Assembly (NCBI RefSeq): GCF_000455345.1
Contig: NZ_HG315690.1
Span: 310,001 to 374,000, forward strand
Direction: 5' to 3'
Length of the DNA stretch: 64,000 nt
Origin: Halopiger goleimassiliensis
GTDB lineage: Archaea > Halobacteriota > Halobacteria > Halobacteriales > Natrialbaceae
A program made the translations under genes and the position numbers. The notes beneath the pieces are model-generated. The model saw only the letters and a program-made list of their open reading frames with translations. It was not told where the DNA came from and did no database searches. Positions 9,419-18,547 of this stretch are shown here, piece after piece. Every line of letters starts with the position of its first letter. Position 1 is the first letter of the stretch.

Positions 9419-9556
9419 TCACAGAAGGTTCCGTAGAATCCGCTCGAGGTCGTCCTCCAACTCCGAGGCCTGGAGGATCGTCACCGGATTGTCGGCTTGC
9501 TCCTCGAGCGAGGCCGTCTCGTCCTCGAACTACGTGTCCGGGTGAACTGGCTCGGA
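9419..9556 (-). pseudogene. C-terminal gene remnant with internal stop
   Basis: On the minus strand a readable tail ends with ILQASELEDDLERILRNLL and a TGA. Going upstream the same frame meets a TAG after about 36 codons, with SEPVHPDT before it. This suggests a Tyr-to-stop change (TAC/TAT to TAG) and loss of the rest of the gene. I do not recognise the parent family. Confidence 0.4.
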
Positions 9557-9561
9557 ACAGC

Positions 9562-9578
9562 GGAAAACGGTGGGACTG
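9562..9578 (+). repeat. 17-bp repeat copy 1 (matches 14567-14583)
   Basis: GGAAAACGGTGGGACTG occurs here and again at 14567-14583. In both places it opens a short frame reading ENGGT followed by Ile-rich sequence that ends soon after. The two copies bracket the 9.4-14.8 kb accessory stretch and may be scraps of one gene family. Confidence 0.5.
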
Positions 9579-9709
9579 CAATTATCGAGAGGATCCTCGA
9601 TGACTCCCCTCGAATCCCAGAAGCGACCTGTTATCGACGCTGTCCGTTCTGATGAGGTTCCGTCGGGGAACCCGCTATCTTTTTGACACTCCTCGATCTA
9701 CGTACAACT

Positions 9710-9823
9710 ATGTCGGACCAGGACCGCGAAGAGTTACGAAAGGGGTCGAAAAGCGGCGGAAACGACTCGAAAGAGGCCCCCGCAACGATGCAAAAGGGCG
9801 AAAAACCAGATACGTCCGAATAG
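9710..9823 (+). CDS. small hydrophilic protein, function unknown
   Basis: A 37-aa frame beginning MSDQDREELRKGSKSGG and ending at TAG, 9 bases before the membrane-protein gene at 9833. It is charged and has no recognisable domain. The AT-rich stretch just upstream would suit a leaderless transcript. I list it because spacing and composition fit a two-gene unit. It may be non-coding. Confidence 0.35.
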   Translation: MSDQDREELRKGSKSGGNDSKEAPATMQKGEKPDTSE

Positions 9824-9832
9824 ATATCGGGA

Positions 9833-10513
9833 GTGGTTGCCGTGCTGTCGGAGCTCCTCGTCGACGTTGAGTTGTTACTGGAGTCGCTGACGATTCTCTT
9901 CCCCGGGTTTCTATCCTATTTTGTGTATATCGGTCTCAGAGCGGACGATTTCGAACGGCTCAAGCGGAGCCACATCGTTCTGATCCTCTTTTTCACGTTA
10001 CTGTTTCAGGTATTTCGGAGTCTCTCCGGCGATCTTCTCGACTGGGTCCCGTATCGCGGGCTCTTCTATTTCGCGTTACCTGTGCTCGTCGGCATGCTTG
10101 CGGACGTCGGTCATCGACTGTTCGTGACCGTCGGAGTGGTACTGTATCAAGAGCGGTTCATCGACCGGTTCGACTCGCTAAAACTGATCGACGTCGGGAA
10201 CGTCACGCGGTGGCAAAAGACCGTCAGCGACTACGTGCAACTCGGCGACGTCACGGACGAGTACTACGTCGAGGTTGACGTCGAATCGGGGGCCGAGACG
10301 ACAACGACGAAACGAGGATTCCTCAACGGATACAGCGACGACGATATCGAACTCATCCGGTACGACGATCTCTCCGAAAAGTCGTTCCCTGACGTTGGCA
10401 TCCCGGATATCGACGAGGACAAGCTAACGCTCACTATCGAACTGATCCCTCGAGAGAAGATCGTCTCGGTACGGATCTACCGGGTCAGAATGCGGGATTT
10501 CGAACTGCACTAA
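9833..10513 (+). CDS. membrane protein, DUF6338-like
   Basis: 226 aa starting at GTG. Three or four hydrophobic helices lie in the first 100 residues, beginning LTILFPGFLSYFVYIGLRADD, which resembles the N-terminus of DUF6338 proteins. A soluble acidic C-terminal domain of about 110 residues follows and contains a KRGFLNGYSDDDIELI stretch. DUF6338 proteins occur in many mobile or accessory loci and have no established role. The codon use is less GC-extreme than in neighbours, which fits acquisition. The family call is from memory of the N-terminal pattern. Confidence 0.55.
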   Translation: MVAVLSELLVDVELLLESLTILFPGFLSYFVYIGLRADDFERLKRSHIVLILFFTLLFQVFRSLSGDLLDWVPYRGLFYFALPVLVGMLADVGHRLFVTVGVVLYQERFIDRFDSLKLIDVGNVTRWQKTVSDYVQLGDVTDEYYVEVDVESGAETTTTKRGFLNGYSDDDIELIRYDDLSEKSFPDVGIPDIDEDKLTLTIELIPREKIVSVRIYRVRMRDFELH

Positions 10514-10714
10514 CTACAGCATTGCCGGCGATTTCCCCGACTCCGAGACCGTTCGGCCTCGAGTCGTTCGAGCTGCCGCGACAGTTACGGGGTTCTGTCA
10601 GCCGTCGTCGGGCCGACGCTATAAGTAACCCGTGAACCGCCGTGTTTTGCAGAAGGGGTCGGTGCGACCGAAAACCACGTGCCCAGAATGGCACGCCCGA
10701 TGACACGGCGACTC

Positions 10715-11132
10715 TCAGGAATACGACCGGATGTGCGCTCCACGTTCCGGGTACTCGCCCTCGAGAGCCTCGAGCAGCGCCTCGTCGGCCGTGTAGAAAC
10801 ACGTCTCGAGTGACTGGGCGAGCGCGACGTACGAGGCGTCGGAGACGGTGATATCGAGGTCGGTCGCGATCTCCGCGACCGGACCAGCGTCGGCGAAGGG
10901 GACGAGTTCGATTCGTACTCCGAAAGCGATTGCGCGGCCTCCTCGAGTCGGTCCCCTCGTAATGGCCGCTGTATTCGAGCGCGTTCGTCGCCTCGAACGG
11001 CATGAGTGCCGGCGCGACGAGGTCGAATCGTCCGTCGAGGTAGTCGTCGCGGAGCGCACGGGCCCGTTCGTGGTGTCGTTCCGGAACGTACCACTTCAGG
11101 ACGACGCTCGTATCGACCACGATCGCGGACAT
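10715..11132 (-). pseudogene. VapC-like PIN-domain toxin, broken by two frameshifts
   Basis: The N-terminal part MSAIVVDTSVVLKWYVPERH has the first PIN Asp, and PFEATNALEYSGHYEG follows. The frame then breaks. A second frame reads RLEEAAQSLSEY and a third reads IELVPFADAG, then DLDITVSDASYVALAQSLET with the later PIN Asp pair and the tail ERGAHIRSYS. Each break is repaired by adding one base, near 10960 (a G run) and near 10913. Family members are RNases paired with a VapB antitoxin, which lies directly upstream. As read it cannot make a full toxin. Confidence 0.75.
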
Positions 11133-11141
11133 CAGTTCCCG

Positions 11142-11391
11142 TCACCCCCCCGTATCGGGCGTCTCGCCACTCGCGTACGATCGCTGCGGAGTTTTCGTCT
11201 TCCACGTCCGCGTCGTCGATCTCCGCACTCAACCGCTCGCTCGTCGCCACCGCGTGCCCGATGCGACGGGATTCCAACCGTTCGAGTTCGTCCTCGATGT
11301 TCGATCTGATCACGGCGCTCCAGTTGATCTCGTCGTGTTCGTCCATCCGCTCTTTCACCACGTCCGGAACGCGGAGACTGACGGTCGCCAT
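11142..11391 (-). CDS. VapB-like antitoxin with unstable 3' end
   Basis: About 83 aa beginning MATVSLRVPDVVKERMDEHD, a ribbon-helix-helix-type N-terminus, followed by INWSAVIRSNIEDELERLE. The usual end would be ARYGG then TGA, nine bases before the VapC start. A run of seven G (complement of C at 11145-11151) shifts the frame so that translation runs on into vapC. With six G the gene would end at 11142. Antitoxins of this type bind their operator and neutralise the PIN toxin. The gene is real; the end is uncertain. Confidence 0.7.
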
Positions 11392-11484
11392 GGTATACTA
11401 CATGTGTACTAAAAGTGATACGGAGACTCCGTCTTCGAAGCCTCGCGTCCGACCCCTGGAAACCGGTCACGGCTCGAGCCCCGA

Positions 11485-11718
11485 CTACTCGGACTCGAGC
11501 GACCCGGGCGCGAGCCGACAGCCGCAGGGATGAGCGACGGATTCGGTCGGTCCCACGGCCGAGACGATCACGACCGGTGTGTCACAGCGCGGGCACGGTG
11601 GAAGGCTCGAGTCCGAAGCGGCATCCACCGTGACGACTCGATCCGCCGGTGATGACTCGCCGTCTGTCACCGCGACCACCCCGACCTGCCGCTCGAGCGC
11701 GCTGGTGCTGGTCGACAC
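11485..11718 (-). CDS. small zinc-ribbon-like haloarchaeal protein
   Basis: 77 aa. The C-terminal half reads LPPCPRCDTPVVIVSAVG and then HPCGCRLAPGS, giving a CxxC and a CxC pair suitable for one zinc ion. The N-terminal half is acidic and featureless. Such small zinc-finger proteins are common in haloarchaea and mostly uncharacterised. The spacing of Cys pairs supports a real gene rather than a chance frame. Function is unknown. Confidence 0.6.
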   Translation of the reverse strand: MSTSTSALERQVGVVAVTDGESSPADRVVTVDAASDSSLPPCPRCDTPVVIVSAVGPTESVAHPCGCRLAPGSLESE

Positions 11719-12172
11719 GGGCGATACGTCGGACGTGCGGGACGTTTATATCCCGGTAGAAGCAACGTAATCATGGCTTCAAGCCTCTCGGCTGGAAGCC
11801 GCGTCTCGGGTGCTCCACCACCCGGGGCATTTGCGTACCCCCGACGGAGAGCGGCTTCCGTCCTGATTGTCGACCTATTAGTGCTTATATCTATTGGTGA
11901 GTGTGTGCAGAGAACTGCAGTGTCGCCAGCGGTTGTTCCTAGCCGTCGTTGCGAATACGAGGATTCTAGAGTAGTTACTGAACGTCAATACACACACGAT
12001 CGCACGGCGAACGCACGGTTCGAACAACGGGAGCACCGAGGACAGCGAACGGGGAGCGACGGCCCGTGAGCACCGAGTCGCGTGGCGGCTCGGAGCGGGC
12101 GATCGGTGTGTAACTCGTTTCAGTTGGTACGATATTCACAGAAGCGGACAACTGTCCGATCGATATCGTCTC
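11719..12172. other. intergenic, possible remnant, no confident gene
   Basis: 454 bases. It contains short inverted pieces (AAGCCTCTCGGCTGGAAGCC near 11780) and a plus-strand frame without family resemblance. The first 130 bases have the look of an old insertion-sequence end but I cannot identify one. Nothing here supports a gene call. Confidence 0.4.
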
Positions 12173-12712
12173 TCACGTGATCTCGTCGATCAACTCGAAT
12201 CCATCTTCGAACCGGACGCGGTCTTCGAATCCATTCGCTTCGAGCGCCGCGACGACCCCCTCTCCTGCATCGATATCCGTCGTTACAACGACGACGAACG
12301 CCGCATCCCTGGTGAGCAAGCAGTTGGCGGCAACGGCACCGAGCGCTGCATCAGCCTTCTCGATGTGGTCCTCGTTGCGGTTCGACGAGTCCGCGATGTA
12401 TCTCCGAACACCGTCCATCACTCGTGATACCGTACTGTCTGTGTAGTCTGGTTCGTCAGCGACAGTCACCCAACCGGCGTCGATTGCGCTATCGATTGGC
12501 GTCTGGCCGGGAGTACTCCGATCGGGTGCATCCCCAAGTTCTTCGTAGACACGCTGGGGGATCAGGAACGTGATGTCGTGCCGGCGTGCGAACCGTTCGA
12601 GTGCGGTGTACTTGTTGTTCTGCTGGCGGCCGCACGCGATAAACAATCCAGTATCACCGACCCACGCTACTGACTCATCGACATCGGCGTATGGGGGATT
12701 CTCCGCACCCAT
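12173..12712 (-). CDS. PIN-domain protein, putative toxin of wHTH-PIN pair
   Basis: 179 aa. WVGDTGLFIACGR supplies the first acidic PIN residue, RVYEELGDAP the Glu, and EKADAALGAVAANCLLTRDA plus VVTTDIDAG the later acidic residues. PIN domains are Mg2+-dependent RNases. It begins three bases after the stop of the winged-helix gene, so the two are one operon. The pairing resembles an accessory toxin/regulator module rather than classic VapBC, since the partner is a large wHTH protein. All acidic residues appear present. Confidence 0.72.
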   Translation of the reverse strand: MGAENPPYADVDESVAWVGDTGLFIACGRQQNNKYTALERFARRHDITFLIPQRVYEELGDAPDRSTPGQTPIDSAIDAGWVTVADEPDYTDSTVSRVMDGVRRYIADSSNRNEDHIEKADAALGAVAANCLLTRDAAFVVVVTTDIDAGEGVVAALEANGFEDRVRFEDGFELIDEIT

Positions 12713-12715
12713 CGT

Positions 12716-13300
12716 TCAGTCCTCGGTTCCCAGACCCCGCTCGCGTGCATCCTGAATATCTTCGAGGTACGGGTCCACGGACTCCATCTCGACCACGACG
12801 TCACGGAGTGCGTGGAGTATTGCGACACCGAGGGCGTACTGGAGGTCGAGTTCACGGGCCGCAACCCGCTCGGACATCTCGCCGTCCGCGTATGGAACCG
12901 CGTAGGTGAGTGCGGCAGCGAGCTTCCCCAGCCCGTGTCGCTCGAGTAGCAGATCGAGATCCTGGTCGTGTGAGGAGCGGCCGAATGCGGCGATGAGCGT
13001 TGGCGTGACTGTGTACTCGTCGCCGTCGAGCGTCGCGGTGAGTGTGATGGGGGTGGCGGCGTACGTGTGTGTCTTCTGGTCGTCGTCCCGTGTGAGAACG
13101 CCCAAGTCGACGAGCGTTCCCGTGTCCGAGTAAGCGGTGGTCCGTGGGAGGCCTAACTCGTCGGTGATGTCGTCGATGGTGACCTCGTCGTTGCGGAGAA
13201 CGAACGTGTAGAGTCGTGCCAGTCGTGGCTCTTCGAGGAGCTGGGCGACCGACAGCAGGCCGTTGACAGCGCGTTCGGGTCCGTCGGTAGCCTTCGACAT
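12716..13300 (-). CDS. winged-helix transcriptional regulator, partner of PIN protein
   Basis: 194 aa. An N-terminal winged helix is clear: TFVLRNDEVTIDDITDELGL then PRTTAYSDTGTLVDLGVL (recognition helix). A wing follows, then a helical C-terminal domain of about 110 residues. It probably represses its own operon and may act as antitoxin for the PIN protein just downstream. The ATG is fixed by a clear break in conservation-like pattern and by the AT-rich promoter stretch upstream. Confidence 0.72.
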   Translation of the reverse strand: MSKATDGPERAVNGLLSVAQLLEEPRLARLYTFVLRNDEVTIDDITDELGLPRTTAYSDTGTLVDLGVLTRDDDQKTHTYAATPITLTATLDGDEYTVTPTLIAAFGRSSHDQDLDLLLERHGLGKLAAALTYAVPYADGEMSERVAARELDLQYALGVAILHALRDVVVEMESVDPYLEDIQDARERGLGTED

Positions 13301-13626
13301 ACATTACATGATTCGTGTATCGAGTAATAGCCCTTTGGGGTGAGAGACGAATTGACCCCACTCGGTTCTCCTTTTGAAACGAGATACCTCATGGTCGAAG
13401 GAGTTTATTTGACCAGTTCAGAACAGCAAACAATTTCTTGGTGGGTATATCCATTGAGGAGTTATTTCACTCGGCTCGTGAATACTGAAACTGTCTTTAC
13501 CACCACCGGTAGGGAGGTCGCGACGGAGAGGCGGTGTCAGCTACGACGAGCCAGTTCCGACGTGTTGTGTGAGATCGAGTAACGCACCATCGAAAGCGTT
13601 ACCGGGAGTCTGGAAGATCATCGTTC
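13301..13626. other. AT-rich intergenic, promoter of the wHTH-PIN pair
   Basis: 326 bases of clearly lower GC than the rest of the region. It should hold the promoter for the minus-strand wHTH-PIN operon and the one for the plus-strand methyltransferase at 13627. No gene, tRNA or repeat is apparent. Confidence 0.45.
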
Positions 13627-14382
13627 ATGAACCCGAACAGCGACCGCCTCCGAGCGGAGTTCATGGACGCCGTCTACAGGGCCGCCGATCGGCGCGACGT
13701 GGACTACTACGTCGACCGCGCGAGGAGCGTCGAGGGACCGGCCCTCGAGTTGGGATGTGGCGGCGGTCGGATCTATCTCGAACTCCTCGAGGCGGGCGTC
13801 GACGCCGACGGCATCGACCGCTCGGCGGAGGCGCTCGCTCTCCTCCGGGAGCACGCCGCCGACCGGGGACTCGAGCCGACCGTCCGGCGGGCGGACATGA
13901 CCGACTACAGTGCCGACAGGGCGTACGGACTCGTTTGCTGTCCGTTCAACGCCGTCCAGGAACTGACGACGATCGACTCCCAGCAGGCGCTCCTCAAGTC
14001 GGCGTACGACCTGCTGGCCCCCGGCGGGACGTTCGTCTTCGACACGTTCGTGCCCGACCTCGAGTACATCGCCGAGACGTGGGGCGAGTGGCAACGGCGG
14101 ACGATCGAGTTCCGGGGCGAACCGGTCGAGTATCACACCCGCTCCCGACTGGTCGATTCGGTGACGCAGGAGTACGTCTCGGAGAAGAAAGCCACCACGC
14201 AGGACGGTGAACAGTTGTTCTCTTTCGAGGGCCGGGCGACCTTGCTTCCCTACCGCGAACTGGAGTTGCTCGTTCGCTCGTCGCCGTTCGAGTCCTGGAC
14301 GGTGGCGGGTGATTACACCGACGAGCCGCTGAACGACGGCCACTCGGCGCAGGTCTGGGCCCTCGAGCGGACGGAGACGTGA
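13627..14382 (+). CDS. class I SAM-dependent methyltransferase
   Basis: 251 aa, soluble. Motif I is LELGCGGGRIYLEL (residues about 40-53), the acidic loop is GIDRSAEALALL, and motif IV/post-I is LVCCPFNAVQEL, followed by LLAPGGTFVFDTF. This is the methyltransferase type 11/25 Rossmann fold. The substrate cannot be read from the sequence. It stands between two accessory scraps and may itself be a late arrival. Confidence 0.85.
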   Translation: MNPNSDRLRAEFMDAVYRAADRRDVDYYVDRARSVEGPALELGCGGGRIYLELLEAGVDADGIDRSAEALALLREHAADRGLEPTVRRADMTDYSADRAYGLVCCPFNAVQELTTIDSQQALLKSAYDLLAPGGTFVFDTFVPDLEYIAETWGEWQRRTIEFRGEPVEYHTRSRLVDSVTQEYVSEKKATTQDGEQLFSFEGRATLLPYRELELLVRSSPFESWTVAGDYTDEPLNDGHSAQVWALERTET

Positions 14383-14790
14383 GACCGAGCACCGTACCGT
14401 AACGGTTTCTCGAAACCCGGTCGTCGAACGTCCTCGTTGAGGAGGCTGTCGGAGAGTGGGTCAGCGAGCGGCTTTTTGGTCTCTTCAGTAGCGGGCAAAG
14501 GTCAGCGAGAGCTTCGCTCTCACCGGACCGACTTTTGTGCGAGCGGTGAGCGGAGCGAACCCGTGAGGAAAACGGTGGGACTGAGATCATCCACGAACTC
14601 GACGGGCTGACAGACGAGCAACTCGAAATCGTCGAAGACGCGGTCGAAGGGGAGTCCCCCTGGCGATCGGTTGATTCGACGATTTCCCTGTATTTGCCGC
14701 GAGGTCTCACCGAGACCGAGGGTTCGAACATCACGGGTCGCTGTGGATAAGGGATATATCCGACTCTCCTCGTAGTAGCAAGATACGCAG
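14383..14790. other. gene remnants and 17-bp repeat copy 2
   Basis: 408 bases. It contains GAGCGGAGCGAAC-type GC repeats common in haloarchaeal spacers. At 14567-14583 is the second copy of the 17-bp repeat seen at 9562. It opens a frame, ENGGTEIIHELDGLTDEQLE and onward, that runs to a TAA near 14750. That 60-codon piece looks like the end of a protein without its beginning. No full gene is present. Confidence 0.5.
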
Positions 14791-15681
14791 ATGTCGACTC
14801 GAGTCGTCCATCAACACCATCCGGATGATATCAACTATTCTCTCGCGGATGTCAGTACAGATCCGGATGCGTTCGAAGAGAGACTCCACGACCCGGAGGA
14901 TGATGTCAAAGTACTGGATTACTCGCTCCCGGACGGTGAAGTACGGGTGCTTTATACGCCGAACGTCTCGGGGACAACTGACGATCTTCGTGAAATTAGC
15001 CCCGCTCAGTTAGAAGCAGACTTGGAGCGGATGGACCGAACGAGTCGGGTCATCGCTATCTGGTTACTCCAATTCTTCGCTGAGATGCAACAGGAAGAAC
15101 AGGAAAACGGCGATGAACTTGCGATCTACAAAAACCTCGAGATCGAACGTGTCCCTGAAGCGGTCGATCACGTTTCGTGGAACGGGTCGGTAACGGACGT
15201 TGCTGGAAGCCTGATGTCGAATCTAATCCTGAGACATTCGCTTCCGAACGCGAATCACCGAACGGGAATTACGATGGCACAGACCTATCTCGAGGCTGCA
15301 GGAGCAGATTTTGAAACCCCGAAAACCCATACAGAAGCGTATGAATGGCGTGAATGGGTCGATCCCTATATCATCGAGTCAAAGCGGCTGCTGACTGTAC
15401 GACGGCACAACCTGTATTTTCTCACGCTGAAGCGGAACTGATGCGAAATCGTCCGCCGAAAACACGATATCGAGATTCCGCTCGACGAGTACGACCTCGA
15501 TATGCACTACTACGAGGCGTGGCAGAGATATGCCGAGCGGCATGAAGCACACTGCATCGATTTCGCGGAGGAACTGGCCACTCGAGGTGGGGAAGCGGAT
15601 CTAGTTCAGGAGCCAGCGCTATCCGAAGAGCGATTTATTGGCTTCTTAGGGGCTGAAAACGGCAGTTCTGAGACGGAATAA
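14791..15681 (+). pseudogene. Fic-like protein interrupted by in-frame TGA
   Basis: The first 216 residues include HSLPNANHRTG at 149-159, a variant of the Fic motif HPFxxGNxR, in a helical context typical of Fic/Doc proteins that AMPylate or otherwise modify targets. Translation meets TGA at 15439-15441. The same frame then continues with natural-looking sequence, beginning CEIVRRKHDIEIPLDEYDLD, for 79 residues to TAA at 15679-15681. A single GGA-to-TGA change would explain it. The product is truncated if TGA is a true stop. The N-terminal piece retains the Fic motif. Confidence 0.65.
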
Positions 15682-15684
15682 GAA

Positions 15685-15789
15685 CTAGTCTCGGAGGTGC
15701 GCGTTCGATCGCGCCAGTTCCCGGAGGTGTTCGTTGTCCGGGATATCGTACCGTTCACTGACATCGCGAACAGCTTCTTGGAGCGTCAC
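15685..15789 (-). pseudogene. 34-codon C-terminal gene scrap
   Basis: On the minus strand a short natural-looking tail reads EAVRDVSERYDIPDNEHLRE and ends at TAG. The same frame upstream is stopped within a few codons. It sits four bases from the end of the Fic gene on the other strand. The parent family is not recognised. Confidence 0.3.
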
Positions 15790-16054
15790 GGTTACTGCGA
15801 GCAACTACGAGAGTACCAGGGATAAAACTTCCCAACACAACCACGCCTCCTGGGACGAGAGTCGGCGAGTAGCAGGTGAAGGAGCCAGTACAGTGAACGT
15901 TATCAGTGCTCTGGAAAAGGGGCCGGAGTAGTCCGATGACTCGTGCTCGAGGGCCGTAGGCTGACGACCATAGGATATCCGTGCTTCCGCCGGTCGGGCC
16001 AAAAGAACCGGTCAATGAATCACCCTCAGTCGTAATGCCGGGTTGATATATTCG

Positions 16055-17968
16055 TCAACGACGCCCCTCAGGCTTCGATTTCGATCGTTTCGATTCGGGG
16101 TGTTCGTCAGGACTCTTCCCGCGAACCTGAGCCCGATGCACGCCAACAGCCAGCCCGTCGCGAGCCGGGTCCGCGGCTCCCGTGAACCCGTCGGCACCGA
16201 TCTCCACGACCTGCACGTTGCCGATCTCCTCTGGTTCCTCGGCCCACGGCTGGCCCCGTGCCTCGCCGTACTCGAGAGCCGCCGTCGGCACGTCCGGCTC
16301 CCACATAACGTCGAAGTCGCGGGCGCTGAAGATCGACGGCTCGAGCACGGACTCGAGCGGCTCGAGGCCGTAGACGAGCCGATGTAAGATCGCTTGCTGG
16401 ACGCTGGTGATGATCGTAAAGCCGCCCGGCGAGCCGGCGGTGAAGATCGGCTCGCCGTCGCGGAAGACGATCGTCGGACTCGTGCTGCTCAGTGGGCGCT
16501 TGCGGGGCTGGACCTGGTTCGGTCCACCGGGCTCGAAGTCGAAGTCGGTGAGTTCGTTGTTGAGCATGAACCCGCGACCGGGGACCATCTTCCCGGAGCC
16601 CATCAGCTGTTCGATGGTCGTCGTGTAGGAGACGACGTTGCCGTGCCTGTCGGCGGTCGTGAAGTGGGCGGTCGCGCCGGCCGGCTCGGGACGGCCCGCG
16701 TCCGCGGTCGCGGCCCACTCGGGCATGAACCGCTCGGGCGCACCCGGAGGTACGCCCGGCGGAACCTGCTCGCCGGCCGCGTAGTCGGCGACGACGCTCT
16801 CGAGGTCGATCCGACTCGCGCGCTGCCGGAGGTAGTCGTCGTCGAGCAGCCCCTCGACGGGGACGTCCACGAACTCGGGGTCGCCCATGTACTGGTCGCG
16901 ATCGGCCCAGGCGACGCGGTTGGCCTCGGCGATGAGGTGGTACTTCTCGGGCGCGCGGAGATCGTACTCCTCGACCCCGAGGAACTCGAGCATCCGGGTA
17001 ATCATCGCGATCGTCGTCGGTCCCGACGTAGGTACGGGCTGGCCGACGATTTCGAAGTCGTAGGCCTCCTTCCGCACCGGCTCGTCGATCGTCACCGAGT
17101 AGTCGGCGAGGTCCCGCTCGTCGATGCCGGGTCCGCCCTCGAGATTCTCGACGGTGTCGGCGATGTCGCGGGCGATCTCGCCCTCGTAGAAGACGTCGCG
17201 GCCGTCGCGAGCGATCGACTCGAGCGTCCGCGCGAAGTCCTCGTTGACGAGCGTGTCGCCGGGCTGGGGCGCGTTGCCGTTCGCGTCGAGGAAGACCTCG
17301 CGAGCCGCGTCGTTGAACTTGTCTACGTTCTCCGCGATCTGTTCGGAGAGGTACTCGTCGACGGTGAACCCGCCGGCGGCGAGTCGAATCGCGGGCCGGA
17401 TCAGCCGCTGTCGGGGCCGCGAGCCGAACCGCTCGCGGGCCGTCTCGAGGGCGTCGAGCGTACCGGGGACGCCGATGGCCTCGCTGCGCTGGATCGCCGC
17501 GTCGAACTCCCGTGGCTCACCGTTGTCGAGAAACATCTCAGGGTGGGCGTCCCGCGGCGCACGTTCGCGGCTGTTGATGCAGTGGACGCTGTCGCTGTCG
17601 GCGTCGTAGACGACCATGAACCCGCCGCCGCCGATACCCGACGCCTGCGGGGAGACGACGTTCAACACGTACTGGACCGTCACGGCCGCGTCGATCGCGT
17701 TGCCGCCTTCGGCGAGGACGCGAGCGCCGGCCGCCGACGCCCGCGGATCCTCGGACGACACCATCCCTCCGGCGGCGGCGGTGACTTGCTGACCACACTC
17801 GAACGTCGGCGCTTCGCAGTCGAAGCCGTCGAGATCGCCAGTGACGGACGTGTCGCTCGCGACTGCCGACGACGATCCGAGCGAGAGTGCCCCGGCGCTT
17901 GCTCCCGCGAGCGCCAAGAACTGCCGCCGATCGAAGGATCCGTTCGCCGATGAAGCGTCTCGTGTCAT
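16055..17968 (-). CDS. ggt: gamma-glutamyltranspeptidase, Tat-exported
   Basis: 637 aa. A twin-arginine signal (FDRRQFLALAGASAGALSLG) directs folded export, the usual route in haloarchaea. The N-terminal nucleophile hydrolase fold follows, with the autocleavage site before Thr433 in GATAHFTTADRHGN. SRERAPRDAHPEMF and GSPGGFTIITS are substrate-binding segments, so both subunits are encoded. The enzyme transfers or hydrolyses gamma-glutamyl groups. Haloarchaea use gamma-glutamylcysteine rather than glutathione, so that is a plausible substrate. The C-terminus carries a basic tail after the normal family end (GVHRA). Confidence 0.93.
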   Translation of the reverse strand: MTRDASSANGSFDRRQFLALAGASAGALSLGSSSAVASDTSVTGDLDGFDCEAPTFECGQQVTAAAGGMVSSEDPRASAAGARVLAEGGNAIDAAVTVQYVLNVVSPQASGIGGGGFMVVYDADSDSVHCINSRERAPRDAHPEMFLDNGEPREFDAAIQRSEAIGVPGTLDALETARERFGSRPRQRLIRPAIRLAAGGFTVDEYLSEQIAENVDKFNDAAREVFLDANGNAPQPGDTLVNEDFARTLESIARDGRDVFYEGEIARDIADTVENLEGGPGIDERDLADYSVTIDEPVRKEAYDFEIVGQPVPTSGPTTIAMITRMLEFLGVEEYDLRAPEKYHLIAEANRVAWADRDQYMGDPEFVDVPVEGLLDDDYLRQRASRIDLESVVADYAAGEQVPPGVPPGAPERFMPEWAATADAGRPEPAGATAHFTTADRHGNVVSYTTTIEQLMGSGKMVPGRGFMLNNELTDFDFEPGGPNQVQPRKRPLSSTSPTIVFRDGEPIFTAGSPGGFTIITSVQQAILHRLVYGLEPLESVLEPSIFSARDFDVMWEPDVPTAALEYGEARGQPWAEEPEEIGNVQVVEIGADGFTGAADPARDGLAVGVHRAQVRGKSPDEHPESKRSKSKPEGRR

Positions 17969-18220
17969 GACTCGGACACGGAATGCACCACCTGGGACCG
18001 GAAAAAGATTTCATACACAACACATGTCAATCACACGTCGCTACCGGAGCGGCGGTAAAATAAGCTCGCCCTTCGATCGGTATTTTGGACTGTGTTCGGT
18101 CCGGCGAAGTCCCTCTCGAGGCCGTCTGGGAATGTTGACACCGACCGATCGTCGCGGGACGTGCCGGCGTCGCGGCGGGTAACAGTAACCCTTTTGCAAG
18201 TTCCCTGCACACGTCCGAGT

Positions 18221-18547
18221 ATGAGCAACGACTGGCCAGTCGACCCGGATGGCGAGGAAGGCAGCGAGGGGATGCGCAAGTACGACATGCGGATCATCGC
18301 CGACAAGGTCGACGAGGAGGAGGACTTCCCGATGGACGTCGCCGCGTTCGTCGACGAGTACGGCGACTATCCCATCCGGATCAACCACGAGACGGTCGTC
18401 GCGATGTCGGACATCTTCGAGTACGTCGACGCCGACGAGTTCGAGACGATGGTCGACATGCACAAGGCCGTCGGCGCGGCCATGCGCGAGGGGAACTTCT
18501 GGAAGTACCACCCGCAGGGGAAGGATCCCGAGAAGATCCCCGCCTGA
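18221..18547 (+). CDS. conserved haloarchaeal protein, DUF5785-like
   Basis: 108 aa from the ATG giving MSNDWPVDPDGEEGSEGMRK. Upstream frame extension is unconserved-looking and Ser/Arg-rich. The protein is very acidic, with no membrane segment and no catalytic motif. The DPDGEEGSEG start and the later DYPIRINHETVV stretch match my memory of the DUF5785 family. No function is established. It is a single gene between ggt and arfA. Confidence 0.7.
   Translation: MSNDWPVDPDGEEGSEGMRKYDMRIIADKVDEEEDFPMDVAAFVDEYGDYPIRINHETVVAMSDIFEYVDADEFETMVDMHKAVGAAMREGNFWKYHPQGKDPEKIPA

Noticed and set aside
9652-9870. 72-aa plus-strand basic protein
   Set aside because: Arg/Lys-rich frame overlapping the better small gene at 9710; composition is foreign to this proteome.
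11740-11850. TnpB/IS1341-type insertion-sequence end
   Set aside because: Short hairpins and a PVEAT-like peptide are suggestive, and 41690-41790 has partly similar words, but no transposase sequence or target duplication could be shown.
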